DNA from: Dama dama
Lineage: Eukaryota > Chordata > Mammalia > Artiodactyla > Cervidae
Direction of reading: 5' to 3'
Length of the DNA: 64,000 bases
Assembly: GCF_033118175.1 (NCBI RefSeq)
Contig: NC_083703.1
Location: forward strand, 82,241,001 to 82,305,000
Position 1 is the stretch's first letter. The number at the start of each line of letters is the position of its first letter. The notes below the pieces were generated by a model. It did not search any database and was not told the origin of the DNA. It was given only the letters and a program-made list of their open reading frames with translations. Shown here one piece after another: positions 1 through 11,346 of the stretch. The translations under genes and the position numbers were made by a program.

Positions 1-323
1 CAGTATGGATGACATCATAAGTGCTGTGCAGTGTAGAAACCAAAGCATCAGAAATGGCCAGTGTGAACCATGTTTTCTGATGATGATCAATAACTATGGA
101 GCGGGCTCAATTTTATGTTCGATTTTACTTTTAATAAAGACATGCAACAAATTATAAAGAACAAGTACTTATGGGTCCTACTACCCCACGTCATCACTCA
201 TATGAATAAACCATCCTAGGCTATAAATCAGCCTCTCCAGCCATACCTTCTCCCTGCCGTTTCCCTTCTTATGACTCGACACAGGTTTCCAAGGTTTATT
301 AATGTTAACATATGTAGCTTAAA
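1..323. other. Unassigned intergenic sequence
   Basis: No repeat family, exon or RNA gene was recognised. Base composition is mixed, with no long open frame and no tandem structure. Confidence 0.5.
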
Positions 324-545
324 GGGCTTCCCTGGTGGCTCAGCTGGTAATGAATCTGCCTACAATGCGGGAGACCTGAGTTCTATCCCTAGGTCAAGAA
401 GATCCCCTGGAGAAGGAAATGGCAACCCGTTCCAGTATTCTTGCCTGGAGAATTTCATGGACAGAGGAGCCTGTCCTGGTGGGCTACAACTCATGGGACT
501 GCAAAGAGTTGGACACAACTGAGTGACTAACACTTTCACTTTTTT
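324..545 (+). mobile_element. Bov-tA SINE
   Basis: tRNA-Glu-derived ruminant SINE in sense orientation. It opens with the tRNA-like head (gggcttccctggtggctcag), which carries the polymerase III A-box region, followed by a B-box-like stretch near 385-400. The body contains the usual gaagatcccctggagaagg block. It ends in the typical tail (gagtgactaacactttcact) and a short T run. It is nearly full length and somewhat diverged. Confidence 0.93.
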
Positions 546-838
546 CATGTGGCTTCACATGAACCTATATTCATATAACCTATAACTTAAAGAATCATTA
601 ATATCTTTATACTTCTTCTCAATATACCAGTCACTATGCTAAGCCATTTTATTTTTTCCAGTTTATATAAACGTACAATAAACCTCATAATTGGTATTAT
701 CTTTCCTATTTTCTTGCATATTTGAGAAAAAATGAGTCTTAGAGAATATAGACAAATTGCCAGGATCATACCCCAAAATAGAAAATAAGAAATCATATTC
801 AAATATTCAAGAATATTTTGGAGGATAAGTGTGTGTGG
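546..838. other. Unassigned AT-rich sequence
   Basis: AT-rich sequence between a Bov-tA and the 3' end of the long L1. No feature recognised. Confidence 0.5.
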
Positions 839-1094
839 TTTTTTTTCTTGGGGGGGGGGTAAGTTTCCATGTTGCTTTTTCCATACATCTCACCCTCTCC
901 TCCCCTCTCCCCATGCCCATAAGTCTATTCTCTATGTCTGTTTCTCCATTGCTGCCCTGTCAATAAATTCTTCAGAACCATTTTTCTAGATTACATATAT
1001 GTGCATTAGAATATGATATTTATCTTTCTCTTTCTCACTCTCTTAACTCTGTATAATAGGTTCTATGTTCATCCACTTCATCAGAACTGACTCA

Positions 1095-4000
1095 AATGTA
1101 TTCCTTTTTATGACTGACTAATATTCCATTGCACATATGTACCACAGTTTCTTTATCCATTCATCTGTCGTTGGGCATCTAGGTTGCTTCCATGTTCTAG
1201 CTATTGTAAATAGTGCTGCAATGAACAGTGGGATACATGTGTCCTTTTCAACTCTGGTTTCCTCAGGGTATATGCCTAGGAGTGGGATTGCCGGGTCATA
1301 TGGAGGTTTTATTCCTAGTTTCTTAAGGAATCTCCATACCGTCTTCCATAGTAGCTGTATCAATTTACATTCCCACCAACAGTGCAAGAGCATTCCCTTT
1401 TATCCACACCCTCTCCAGCATTTATTGTTTGTAGACTTTTTGATGATGGCCATTCTGACCAGTGTGAGGTGATATTTCATTGTGGTTTTGACTTGCATTT
1501 CCCTAATAATGAGTGCATTAATAATGAGTGCAAGGAGATCCAACCAGTGGGAAAGACCCTGATGCTGGGAGGGCCTGGGGGCAGGAGGAGAAGGGGACAA
1601 CAGAGGATGAGATGGCTGGATGGCATCACCGACTCGATGGACATGAGTTTGAGTAAACTCCGGGAGTTGTTGATGGACAGGGAGGCCTGGCATGCTGCAA
1701 TTCATAGGGTCGCAAGGAATCAGACACGACTGAGCAAATGAACTGAACTGAACTGAATGATGAGTGATATTGAGCATCTTTTTATGTGTTTGTTAGACAT
1801 CTGTATGTCTTCTTTGGAGAAATGTCTATTTAGGTCTTTTTCCCACTTTTTGATTGGGTTGTTTGTTTTCCTGGTATTGAGTTGTATGAGCTGCTTATAT
1901 ATTTTGGAAATTAATCCTTTGTCAGTTGTTTCATTTGATACTATTTTCTCTCATTCCGAGGGTTGTCTTTTCACCTTGCTTATAGTTTCCTTTGTTGTGC
2001 AAAAACTTTTAAGTTTAATCAGGTCCCAATTGTTTACTTTTGTTTTTATTTCCACTACTCTAGGAGGTGGGTCATAGAGGATCTTGCTTTGATTATGTCA
2101 TTGAGTTTTCTGCCTATGTTTTATGGTTTCTGGTCTTATATTTAGATCTTTATTCAATTTTTAGTTTATCTTTGTGTGTGGTGTTAGGAAGTGTCCTAAT
2201 TTCATTCTTTTATATGTTGCTGTCCGGTTTTCCCAGCACCATTTATTGAAGAGGCTGTCTTTGCCCCATTGTATATTATTGCCTCCTTTGTCAAAAATAA
2301 GGTACCCATAGGTGCATGGGTTTATTTCTGGGCTTTCCATCCTGTTCCCTTAGTCTATATTTCTGTTTTTGTGCCAGTACCATACTGTCTTGATGACTGT
2401 AGCTTTGTAGTATAATCTGAACTCAGGAAGGTTGATTCCTCCAGCTCCAATCTTCTTTCTCAAGACTGCTTTGGCTATTCAGGGTCTTTTGTTTCCAAAT
2501 GAATTGCAAAATTTTCTGTTCTAGTTCTGTGAAAAATGTCATTGGTAATTTGATAGGGATCACATTGAATCTGTAGATTGCATTTGGTAGTGTAGTCATT
2601 TTCACAATATTGATTCTTCCTACCCAGGAACATGGAATATCTCTCCATATGTTTATGTCATATTTGATTTCTTTCATCAGTGTCTTATAATTTTCTGTGT
2701 ACACTTCTTTGTCTCCTTAGGTAAGTTTATTCCTAGATATTTAATTCTTTTTGTTGCAATGGTGAATGTGGTTGATTCCTTAATTTCTCTTTCTGATTTT
2801 TCATTCTTAATATATAGAAATGCAAGTGATTTCTGTGTATTGATTTTCTATCCTGCAACTTTCCTAAATTCACTGATTAGCTCTAGCAATTTTCTGATAC
2901 TATCTTTAGGGTTTTCTATGTATAGTATCATGTCATCTGAAAACAGTGAGAGCTTTACTTCTTTTCTGATCTGGATTCCTTTTATCTCTTTCTCTTCTCT
3001 TATTGCTGTAGCTAGGACTCCCAGAACTGCATTGAATGATAGTGGTGAAGGTGGACACCCTTGTCTTGTTCCTGATCTTAGGGGAATGCTTTCAGTTTTT
3101 CACCACTGATAGTAATATTGCTGTAGGCTTATCATATATGGCCTTTACTACATTGAGATAGGTTCCTTCTATGCCCATTTTGTGGAAGGGTTTTAATCAC
3201 AAATGGGTGCTGAATTTTCTCAAAGGGTTTTTCTGCATCTATTGAGATGATCATATGGTTTTTATCTTTCACTTTGTTAATATGGTATATCACACTGATT
3301 GATTTGCGTATATTGAAGAATCCTTGCATTCCTGGAATAAACCTGACTTGACCATGGTGTGTAAGCTTTTTGATGTGTTGCTGAATTTTGTTTGCTAAAA
3401 TTTTGTTGAGAACTTTTGCATCTATGTTCATTAGTGATATTGGCCTGCAGTTTTCTCTTTTTGTGTTGTCTTTATCTGGTTTTGGTATCAGGGTGATGGT
3501 GGCCTTGTAGAATGAGTTTGGAAGTGTTCCTTCCTCTGCAATTTTTTTGAAGAGTTTTAGAAGGAGAGGCATTAGCTCTTCTCTAAATGTTTGATAGAAT
3601 TCTCTTGTGAAGCCATCTGGTCCTGGGCTTTTTTTGGGGGAGAGCTTTTTGATCCCAGCTTCAATTTCAGTGCTTGTAATTGGGTTGTTCATAATTTCTA
3701 TTTCTTCCTGGTTCAGTTTTGAAAGATTGAACTTTTCTAAGAATCTGTCCATTTCTTCCAGGTTATACATTTTATTGCCATTTAGTTGTTCATAATAGTC
3801 TCTTATAATCCTTTGTATTTCTGCATTTTCTGTTGTAACCTCTCCTTTTTCATTTCTAATTTTGTTGATTTGATTCTTGTCTTTTTCCCTTGATGAGTCT
3901 GGCTAAAGGTTTGTCAATTTTGTTTTTCTCAAAGAACCAGCTTTTAGTTTTATTAATCTTTACTATTGTTTCTTTCATTTCTTTTTTATTTATTTCTGCT

Positions 4001-4980
4001 TGGATCTTTATTATTTCTTTCCTTCTACTAATTTTGGGTGTGTGGGTTTTGTTGTTGTTCTTCTTTTGGCAGTTGTTTTAGTTGTAAAGTTAGGCTGTCT
4101 ATTCAATGATTTTCTTGTTCCTTGAGGTAGGATTGTATTGCTATAAACTTCCTTCTTAGGACTGCTTTTGCTGCATCCCATAGGTTTTGAGTTGTCGTGT
4201 TTTCATTGTCATTTGTTTCTAGAAATTTTTGGATTTCCCTTTTGATTTCTTCAGTAACCTGTTGGTTATTTATAAATGTGCTATTTAATCTCCATGTGTT
4301 TGTGTTTCTTACAGATTTTTTTAATTGTAATTGATATGTAGTCTCACAGTGTTGTTGTCAGAGAAGATGCATGATACAATTTCAGTTTTCTTAAATTTAC
4401 TGAGGTTTGATTTGTGACCCAAGATGTGGTCTCTCCTGGGGAAAGTTTCATATGCACTTGAGAAGAAGGTGTAGTCTTCTGCATTTGGATGGAATATCCT
4501 GAAGATATCAGTGAGATCCATCTCAATTAGTGTATCATTTAAGACTTGTGTTTCCTTATTAATTTTCTGTTTTGATGATCTGTCCATTGGTGTGAGTGGG
4601 GTGTTAAAGTCTCCTACTATTATTGTGTTACTGTCAATTTCTCCTTTTATGTCTGTGAGTGTTTGTCTTATGTATTGAGGTGCTCCTATGTTGGGTGTGT
4701 AGATATTTACAATTGTTATGTCTTCCTCTTGGATTGATCCCTTGATCATTATGGAGTATCCTTCCTTATCTTTTGTAATCTTCTTTATTTTAAGGTCTAT
4801 TTTGTCTGATATGAGGATTGCTACTCCAGCTTTCTTTTACTTCCCATTTGTATGGAATATATTTTTCCATCCTCTCACTTTCAGTCTTATATGTGTCTTG
4901 AGGTCTAACGTGGGTTTCTTGTAGACAGCATATATATATGGGTGTTATTTTTTTTAATCCATTCAGTCAGTCTGTGTCTT
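1095..4980 (-). pseudogene. L1 ORF2 remnant (endonuclease / reverse transcriptase)
   Basis: Broken L1 ORF2, whose product nicks target DNA and reverse transcribes L1 RNA. Endonuclease sequence lies at 4,321-4,750 with a recognisable GDFNTPL segment and a DHILGHKSNL segment. The start of the RT domain lies at 3,132-3,770 (SPGPDGFTREFYQ; CRPISLMNIDAKVLNKILAN). The catalytic box at 2,932-2,943 reads F-S-D-D where L1 normally has F-A-D-D, and a stop follows within about 30 codons. The C-terminal domain (HCWWECK...) lies at 1,118-1,393. Multiple stops and frameshifts plus the BovB insertion make it nonfunctional. Confidence 0.92.
1531..1755 (+). mobile_element. BovB 3' fragment nested in L1
   Basis: Sense-strand BovB 3' end ending in the typical repeated actgaa tail (1,741-1,756). 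It encodes the decayed C-terminal BovB peptide (GGRRRRGQQRMRWLDGITDS). It begins with a block normally about 120 bp further upstream in the element (caaggagatccaaccagt), then jumps to ggaaagaccctgatgctggg, so it has an internal deletion. Flanks carry matching target sequence: aataatgagtg at 1,520-1,530 and aatgatgagtg at 1,756-1,766. The L1 reading resumes directly after it. Confidence 0.88.
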
Positions 4981-5102
4981 TTGCTAGGAGCATTTAATCC
5001 ATTTACATTTAAAGTAATTATTGATATATATGTTCCCATTACCGTTTTCTTAATTGTTTGGTGTTGATTTTGTAGATCTTTTTCTTCTCTTGTATTTCTT
5101 GA

Positions 5103-6046
5103 CTATATAAGTCTATTTAATATTTGTTGTAAAGCTGGCTTTGTAGTATTGAATTCTCTTAACTTTTGCTTGTCTGAAAAGCTCTTTATTTCTCCATCAA
5201 TTTTGAATGAAATCCTTGCTGGGTACAGTAATCTTGGTTGTAGATGTTTCCCTTTCAGTACTTTAAATATATCCTGACATTCCCTTCTGGCCTGCAGAGC
5301 TTTTGCTGAAAGATCAGGTGTTAAGCATATGGAGTTTCCCTTGTATGTTACTTGTTGCTTCTCCCTTGCTGCTTTTAATATTCTTTCTTTGTATTTAGCC
5401 TTTGTTAGTTTGATTAGTATGTGTCTTAGCATGTTTCTCCCTGGGTTTATCCTGTATGGGACTCTTTGTGCCCCTTGGACTTGATTGACTATTTCCTTTT
5501 CTATGTTGGGGAAATTTTCAGCTATTATCTCTTCAAAAATTTTCTCATATGCTTTCATTTTCTCTTCTTCTTCTGGGGCCCCTATTATTTGAATGTTGGT
5601 GCTTTGATATTGCCCCAGAGGTCTCTGAGACTATCCTCAGTTCTTTTCATTCTTTTTACTTTATTCTGGTCTTCAGAAGGTATTTCCACCATTTTATCTT
5701 CTAGCTCACTGATTTGTTCTTCTGCTTCAGATATTCTGCTATTGATTCCTTCTGGAGTATTTTTAATTTCAGAAATTGTGTTGTTTGTCTTTGCATGCTT
5801 GTTCTTTAATTCTTCTAGTTTTTTGTTAATTTATTCTTGAATTTTCTCCATTTTGCTTTCCAGGTTTTGGATCATCTTTACTATCATTATTCTAAATTCT
5901 TTTTCAGGTAGTTTGCCTATTTCCACTTCATTTATTTGGACTTCTGTGTTTCTCGCTTGTTCCTTCATTGTGTAGTATTTCTCTACCTTTCCATTCTTCT
6001 TTTTTTTAACTAACTGTGTTTGAGGTCTCCTTTTCCCAGGCTTCAA
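5103..6046 (-). pseudogene. L1 ORF1 remnant (RNA-binding chaperone)
   Basis: The amino-terminal part (5,831-6,046) starts MKPGKRRPQTQLVKKK and is recognisable as L1 ORF1p. The C-terminal RNA-binding region (5,103-5,558) includes YRINPGRN, HILIKLTKAK and REKQQVTYKG and ends at a normal-looking stop. Between them lie in-frame stops, the first after MEKIQE near 5,831. The intact protein would coat L1 RNA as a trimer; this copy cannot make it. Confidence 0.9.
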
Positions 6047-6555
6047 GGTTGAATTCTTTCTTCCTTTTGGTTTCCGCCCTCTGAGGTTGGTCCAGTGGCT
6101 TGTGTAAGCTTCTTACAGGGTGAGGTTTGTGCTGAGTGTTTCTTTGTTTGTTTTTCCTCTGATGGGCAGGCTGGGTGAGGTGGTGATTGTCTGCTGATGA
6201 CTGGGTTTGTGTTTTTGCTTTGCTTGCTGTTTAGATGAGGCGTCCTGCACAGGGTGCATTGGTGGTTGGGTGATGCCGGGTTTGTGTTCAAGTGGTTTCC
6301 TCTGTGTGAGTTCTCACTATTTGATACTCCCTAGGGTTAGTTCTCTGGTAGTCTAGGGTTTTGGAGTCAGTGGTCCAGTCCAAAGGCTCAGGGCCTGATC
6401 TCTTCAAAAATACTGTTCTAAGCTCAGCTGGACCTGCTGCCTTGGTTAAAGCCACATTGGGAAGCTCGCACCATGTAAGACCACAGTCTCCTCGCTGCCC
6501 CCTTACTCCTCCATGCCCCTGCTCCAGCAAAGACCAGACGTGTGCTGTCTTATTA

Positions 6556-7837
6556 GTTATACAATGTACTCTCTATTCTGGTTTTTCTATGAAACAGAAA
6601 AAGTGATTTAATATAGTTGAATATTAGAGATTCCCATTTCACACATTGAAGTTTTCAGGTGTGTAAGTATTATTCAGTATAAATGTGAATGAGCAATATT
6701 TCTTGGTTTTTCTTGGAATGAAAAAAAAATTGTTGCAAACATGATGATAAAGAATCATACTTCTTGAAAAAAAAAAATAATAAAGAATTAACAAGACCTT
6801 ATTGTTGTATGCTGAATATGCATGCGACTCCATCATAAACATTTTACTGCAGAAAGTGGGAAAAAGAGAATGCTACTTGACTGTTTCACCCTATGAATAT
6901 TCAAATGGCTGTATATATGTAATTTCATGAATCCTCTATATTTAAGTCCACATTTAAATGGGATGGTTCACCATTTGTAAATTTGTTTTATTTAACACAA
7001 ATATTATACTAAAGCCACTCCTCCTATCCCCAAGTATAGCCCATTATTAAATTTTGATGATCACTTCTTATGTTTACAACAGTCACCTTTTAACAATTCA
7101 CATACATCTAAATTGTGTACTACAGAGTGTTTTAAAATTATTAAAGCCAATTTAAGAAACTACCACTTGTGACAGCAAAATATACAAGAACTATTAATTC
7201 CTCAAAGGTGTACATATGAGAGGTTGTATTAGAATTTTGTCTTGATTGTGTTAATATTTTCTTTCTACCTTTTCCCAACCCCCTCTCCCCAAAAAGGAAT
7301 TTTCAGGGTGAAGTTTGGGTACATACGTCTACCAAGCTATATATTAATAAATGATTCACTCTGGCACCAAATCTGTGTTTACAAGATACAGTTAGATGGC
7401 CATCTGTGTAATTTTCACCATGTCCTCTGTAAATTATTCATCTCTTTTCTAGGTAGGACAAAATATGTTTTCAAAATATATATGAAACAACTTCCTTTTC
7501 TTCATGAGAAAGGAACAGAATTTAAAGCATTGATTTTTCCTTTCAGTTCAATACTTGTTCTTTTTCTGAAAGAAAGTTTCAAAAAGTCATAGCAATGGAA
7601 GCAAGAGGACTTGAGTTATTTTTCCTGTAATGAAACTTTACTTAACCCACCTTAACCCTCAAACCACCTCCCTCTGTCAGGATCGCAGCCCAGGCTGCCA
7701 AACGTAGTAAACTCACCAGTGAGCACTGAGAGACTGGGTTCTCTCAAGTCCCTCTGCCCACGCACCTCCCCTCATTTATTCTTCGGTGCCTGCAATTCTG
7801 TCATTTAATATTCTTGTTTTCAATTAAAGAGCAGGTT
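6556..7837. other. Unassigned AT-rich intergenic sequence
   Basis: About 1.3 kb of AT-rich DNA with A runs at 6,721-6,729 and 6,767-6,776. No coding exon or confidently assignable repeat was seen. Short open frames here have no recognisable motif. Confidence 0.5.
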
Positions 7838-8069
7838 CTTTTTTTCTTTTCTTTAGTATTTTTATTAATTTATTTTGTGGCTGTTCTGGGTTTTTCACTG
7901 CTGCATGGGCTACACATTGGGGTGGCTTCTCTTGTTGCAGATCATGGACTCAAGGGCGTGAGGACTTGAGTGGTTATGGCATGGGGGCTCATCTTCTTGG
8001 ATCAGGGATTGAATCCATGTCCCCTGTGTTGGGGGTAGATTCTCAACCACTGAGCCACCAGGGAAGCCC
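7838..8069 (-). mobile_element. CHR-type SINE
   Basis: Cetartiodactyl tRNA-derived SINE on the minus strand. The T-rich tail is at 7,838-7,875, followed by the ggctgttctgggtttttcac core, the cttctcttgttgcag internal block, and the reversed tRNA head ending ccaccagggaagccc. Moderately diverged. Confidence 0.88.
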
Positions 8070-8224
8070 AAAGAGTAGTCTCTAATCGGCAGCCTCTGGG
8101 TATCAAAAGGTTGACAAAGGTACTTATCAAAACGGAGTTCTTAGCAAAGTGACTATACATATTAAGGCTTCTATACAGTAAGACTAAATTATAAATGTGT
8201 TTGTTCGACTAGGGATTTACTATC

Positions 8225-8447
8225 TCAAAGTTGAGCCACGCTTTTCAGCCTTCGCACTGTTGACATTTGGACCAGTTAATCAGTTTGTCTCGGGGGAAGC
8301 ATGCTCTCCTGTGTACTGGAGGATGTCCAGCAGCATCCTTGGCATCTACTGGATTCCTCTGGGACCCACCGTCCCACCTCCAGCAAGCTGACAACTGAAA
8401 ATCTCTCCAGACACTGCCTCGTGTTCACTGAGGACAGATTGCCCTGG
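8225..8447 (-). mobile_element. MER5A-like hAT DNA transposon remnant
   Basis: Resembles the ancient nonautonomous hAT element MER5A, in reverse relative to the copy at 50,955. Shared blocks are gcactgttgacatttggacc, gaggatgtccagcagcatcc and ctctccagacactgcc. Terminal repeats are eroded. Confidence 0.75.
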
Positions 8448-8524
8448 AAAGCAGATCACTCCATTTGAAAATCGGTGAAGCAGTCTTCATAAGAAAAATG
8501 GACTGGAAACACTTCCTCTTTATG

Positions 8525-8655
8525 CCTTTATTTAGAACACAAGCATCTTGTGGGCAGAAAGCTTGTTTTGTTCAGACCATGGAACTTAGAACCGTGCCTG
8601 CCATATAGCAGGAGTTGGGTAAATATTTGTGAAACTAATGATCGATTGAAATGTC
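8525..8655 (+). mobile_element. L2 3' end fragment
   Basis: Shows the typical L2 tail order: an aagcatcttgtgggcagaaag block, then accgtgcctgccatatagcag, then gggtaaatatttgtgaaac. Old and diverged. Confidence 0.7.
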
Positions 8656-8960
8656 CAATACAAATGATGTTCCATTCATAAAGTAGAATATTATTCAGCT
8701 ATTTAAAAATGTTTGATGTTTAATATGTCCATTAATATGGTTCAATGTTCATGAAATATTAAGTGAAAAAGCCAATTATAAAAAGTATGTCTCATTCATT
8801 CCTATTCTGTTGTATGAAAAAAATGTCCATCTTGAAGTGTATGCAAAACCTGTTGTTGTACTAGGTGGCAGGATCGCATGCTGTTTTTATTTCTTATATT
8901 TAATTATTGCTTATCATGTGCAATTGTTTTTATTATGCAGAGTTTGGTTGCCAGTTTACA
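8656..8960 (+). mobile_element. Ancient L1 (L1M-type) 3' fragment
   Basis: Begins with the eroded end of L1 ORF2 (gtagaatattattcagctat), then the non-coding block seen in old L1 3' ends (aatattaagtgaaaaagcc). The 121-codon open frame at 8,810-9,175 overlaps it and is not considered a gene. Confidence 0.55.
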
Positions 8961-9139
8961 GAATAAAGAGCAGAGTAGGGCAAACACACCAGAGAAAGTC
9001 CTTTCATAATTTTAACATCTGCATAACAAGGAGCTCTAAATACACTAGATTTCTGACCTGCAAGGAATTAACTTTTCTCTATAAACCTGCTCTGGAGAAT
9101 TCCTGTGTTTCTAAAACTCATTATTTGTGTGACCATTAT

Positions 9140-9560
9140 GGTACTGGGTACCATGGAGATCCAAGAGAAGTTTAGAATCTCAGTACTTGCAAGTTTAAAA
9201 TCTAAATGGAGAAATAAGACCTATACACGGGACACTGTCAAAACAAAATAAAACAATATTTAATGAGATGTTCAATTGTGTGCTATAAACCATGCTTTAG
9301 AATTTCATGGAGGAGCGGTATCAAGGAATTAGTCTCTTGGAAAAGAGGGGACTTGAGCTATCCAGGGTCAACGAGACTCAGATAAAAGGAGAACGGGAGG
9401 GACATTCCACGCGGGGAGAGAAGGCAAATGTCTCAAGAGTCAGGCACGGCTTAGAACATGAATGAAGAACACTGAACAACATGAATGAAGCCACAAAGGG
9501 ACGAGGAGTTCAGGTGGAAGGCATAGGCGGCTGATCTCATGGCAACAAAGAGGTGTAAGG
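9140..9560 (-). mobile_element. Probable L2 fragment, minus strand
   Basis: Purine-rich sequence with the reversed-L2 pattern of agaggggacttgagct, gggacattccacgcgggg and gaagaacactgaac. Weak similarity only. Confidence 0.45.
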
Positions 9561-9957
9561 ATCACCTACAAAGAGAGGTGGAACTGGCGTCTTGGGAGAG
9601 ACAGTACTTTGTTAAATAGAAATGTTCCAGGCAGAGTTTTCACACCTTTGAGCCCTGACCTCAGGTGGTAGAAGCATCCATACTTAGCAGAGACAATCGT
9701 ACACAGACCACAGACGGCTTTCAAGACTTGGGGTCCCATAAGTTTTACCTGTGGGTTCTGTTTCTCCTCTGCCCTGAGTGACACTCAGCCCCTGGAACAA
9801 GGAACGACACTCGTCTCCCCAAGCGCCCCCTAGAGGCTGACGGTGAGCCAGCTGAGAGCTGCCCAGGCTCTGCAGCCCATTTCCTGGTGTTGCTGAGCTG
9901 GCCGTGTTTTCCCTCCACCTCCTGCTCAATCCCGTGTTGGCTTGAAGGTGATGAAAG

Positions 9958-10160
9958 GCTGTGCTCAGTCGTGTCCAGCTCTCTGAGGCTCCATGACCTG
10001 CATGAAACCCACCGGGCTCCTCTGTCCATGGGACTTCCCAGGCAAGGATACTGGAGAGGGTTGTCATTTCCTTCTCAGGGGATCTACGCAATCCAAGGAA
10101 GAACTGTCTCTTGAGTCTCTTGCGTTGGCGGCGGCGTTCTTTATCACTAGTGCACCTGGT
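9958..10160 (-). mobile_element. Bov-tA SINE (first of an adjoining pair)
   Basis: Minus-strand Bov-tA starting at the ctcagtcgtgtccagctctc block. It runs through caggcaaggatactggagag and gggatct and ends at a truncated head (gtgcacctggtgg). A GC-rich gttggcggcggcgttc stretch replaces part of the tRNA-like region. A second copy in the same orientation follows directly. Confidence 0.85.
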
Positions 10161-10162
10161 GG

Positions 10163-10387
10163 GTGCTGGGTGCTAAGTCGCCTCAGTCATGTCCCGCTCT
10201 TTGCGGCCCCATGGACTGTAGCCCACAAGGCTCCTCTGTCCACGGGATTCTCAGCTGAGGATACTGGAGTGGGTTGCCATGCCCTCCTCCAGGGGATCTT
10301 CCCGACCCAGGGATCGAACGCAGGTCTCTTACATCTCCTGCATTGGCCAGGCGGGGTCTTTAGTACTAGGGCCACCTGGGAAGCCCG
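10163..10387 (-). mobile_element. Bov-tA SINE (second of the pair)
   Basis: Minus-strand copy that abuts the preceding SINE. It has the full order of Bov-tA blocks and ends in gccacctgggaagcccg. Confidence 0.92.
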
Positions 10388-10429
10388 AAATCACCCAGTT
10401 TCACATGATGTCCAAAAAAGCATGAGACC

Positions 10430-10560
10430 CGTGGGAGAGCAGACTCTCCAGTCAGATGCACTGGATTCAGACGTATGCTGTTCCACTTGCTGGGTGCGTG
10501 GTTTGCACAAGTTTCTCCGATCCTCAGTTTTCTCATCTGTAAATAGGGCTATTGGTGGAT
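10430..10560 (+). mobile_element. MIR SINE fragment
   Basis: Ancient mammalian MIR. The order ttccacttgctgggtgcgtg, aagtttctccgatcctcag and tttctcatctgtaaatagg matches the MIR core and its downstream region. Confidence 0.72.
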
Positions 10561-10565
10561 GAGAG

Positions 10566-10640
10566 GGATAGGTTGAACTGTGTCCCCCAAAGATGTGTTG
10601 AGGCCCTAACCCTCTGAGGAGGTGCCTTCTGAGCTGAGAG
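10566..10640 (+). mobile_element. MLT1-like LTR start, fragment
   Basis: The segment containing ggttgaactgtgtcccccaa and gtgttgaggccctaaccc resembles the 5' part of an MLT1-type (ERVL-MaLR) LTR. Only the beginning is recognisable; there is no internal retroviral sequence. Confidence 0.55.
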
Positions 10641-11137
10641 ATGGTGACTGAGAACCAGCCAGGCTGAGATCAGGAGGCAAGTGTACCACGAGGCGGGTGC
10701 GGAGGGGGAGACTGTATTCAGGGAGAAAAGGGGCCCTGGGACTGAGGAGGACAGAGAAAGCCCCAGTGATTTAAGTCCAGGGTGCACGAGATGCGTTCAG
10801 AGCTGAGGAGTCGGACTGGGAAAGGCCCCGGGAGGTCAGTTGCCGCAGGTTGGATTTGAAGGTGATGAGAGGCATTTGGATGGTTTTCAAGTGAAGGAGA
10901 GAGAAAGGAGAGAGCCTGAGAGGAGGGAAAAAAATCTAGATTCCAGAGAGAGGATTCTTCTCCAAGGAGGTTTACGCTTATAAATTAAATATTTTCAAGC
11001 AATTCGGTCTCCTGCATGGCTGTAATGTGCATTTATGAAGATGGTCAAGCACAGAGTTGAAGAGAACAGAATCCAAACTGCGTCCTGCCCCTTCCCCAGC
11101 CAGGTGTCAGCAGCAGCCCTGTCCTGTAAGGGGGGGT

Positions 11138-11346
11138 GCCCTGGGCAAGTTGCTTGTATTTAAGCTTCAATTCACAGTCTCTAAAATGAGACTTTACTCC
11201 TCAGATTTGTTATCAGTAAAATGGGAAGGAGAACATATACACATGTGTATTGTTGGCATTAAATAATTTAGCATCAATAAAGTGCTTTGCCCAGTGCCTG
11301 GCACAGTAACTGTTTACTATTGTTACCGTTGTTATTAGTATTTTAT
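11138..11346 (+). mobile_element. MIR SINE
   Basis: Contains gggcaagttgcttgtattt, the atcagtaaaatgggaagg block, cagtgcctggcacagtaac and a final ttgttattagtatt. This is the complete 3' half of MIR with its tail. Confidence 0.85.

Larger units (their letters stand above)
839..6555 (-). mobile_element. Long minus-strand L1 retrotransposon, inactive
   Basis: Ruminant-type L1 read on the minus strand. Its A-tail appears as the T run at 839-846, followed by the 3' UTR to about 1,090, ORF2 (about 1,095-4,980), a short inter-ORF spacer, ORF1 (5,103-6,046) and part of the 5' UTR up to about 6,555. A BovB fragment interrupts it at about 1,531-1,755. Both ORFs carry stops and frameshifts, so the copy is non-autonomous. 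The 5' boundary is approximate: full ruminant L1s have longer 5' UTRs, so it is probably 5'-truncated. No convincing target-site duplication was found. Confidence 0.93.

Noticed and set aside
324..400. tRNA-Glu gene suggested by A- and B-box-like sequence (also at the other Bov-tA copies)
   Set aside because: The similarity is to the SINE head. Cloverleaf pairing is not maintained and a SINE body follows.
3132..3770. 212-codon minus-strand open frame as a cellular gene
   Set aside because: It is the RT region of L1 ORF2.
8810..9175. 121-codon plus-strand frame with hydrophobic segments
   Set aside because: It overlaps an eroded L1 3' region; composition is AT-driven and no motif is recognisable.
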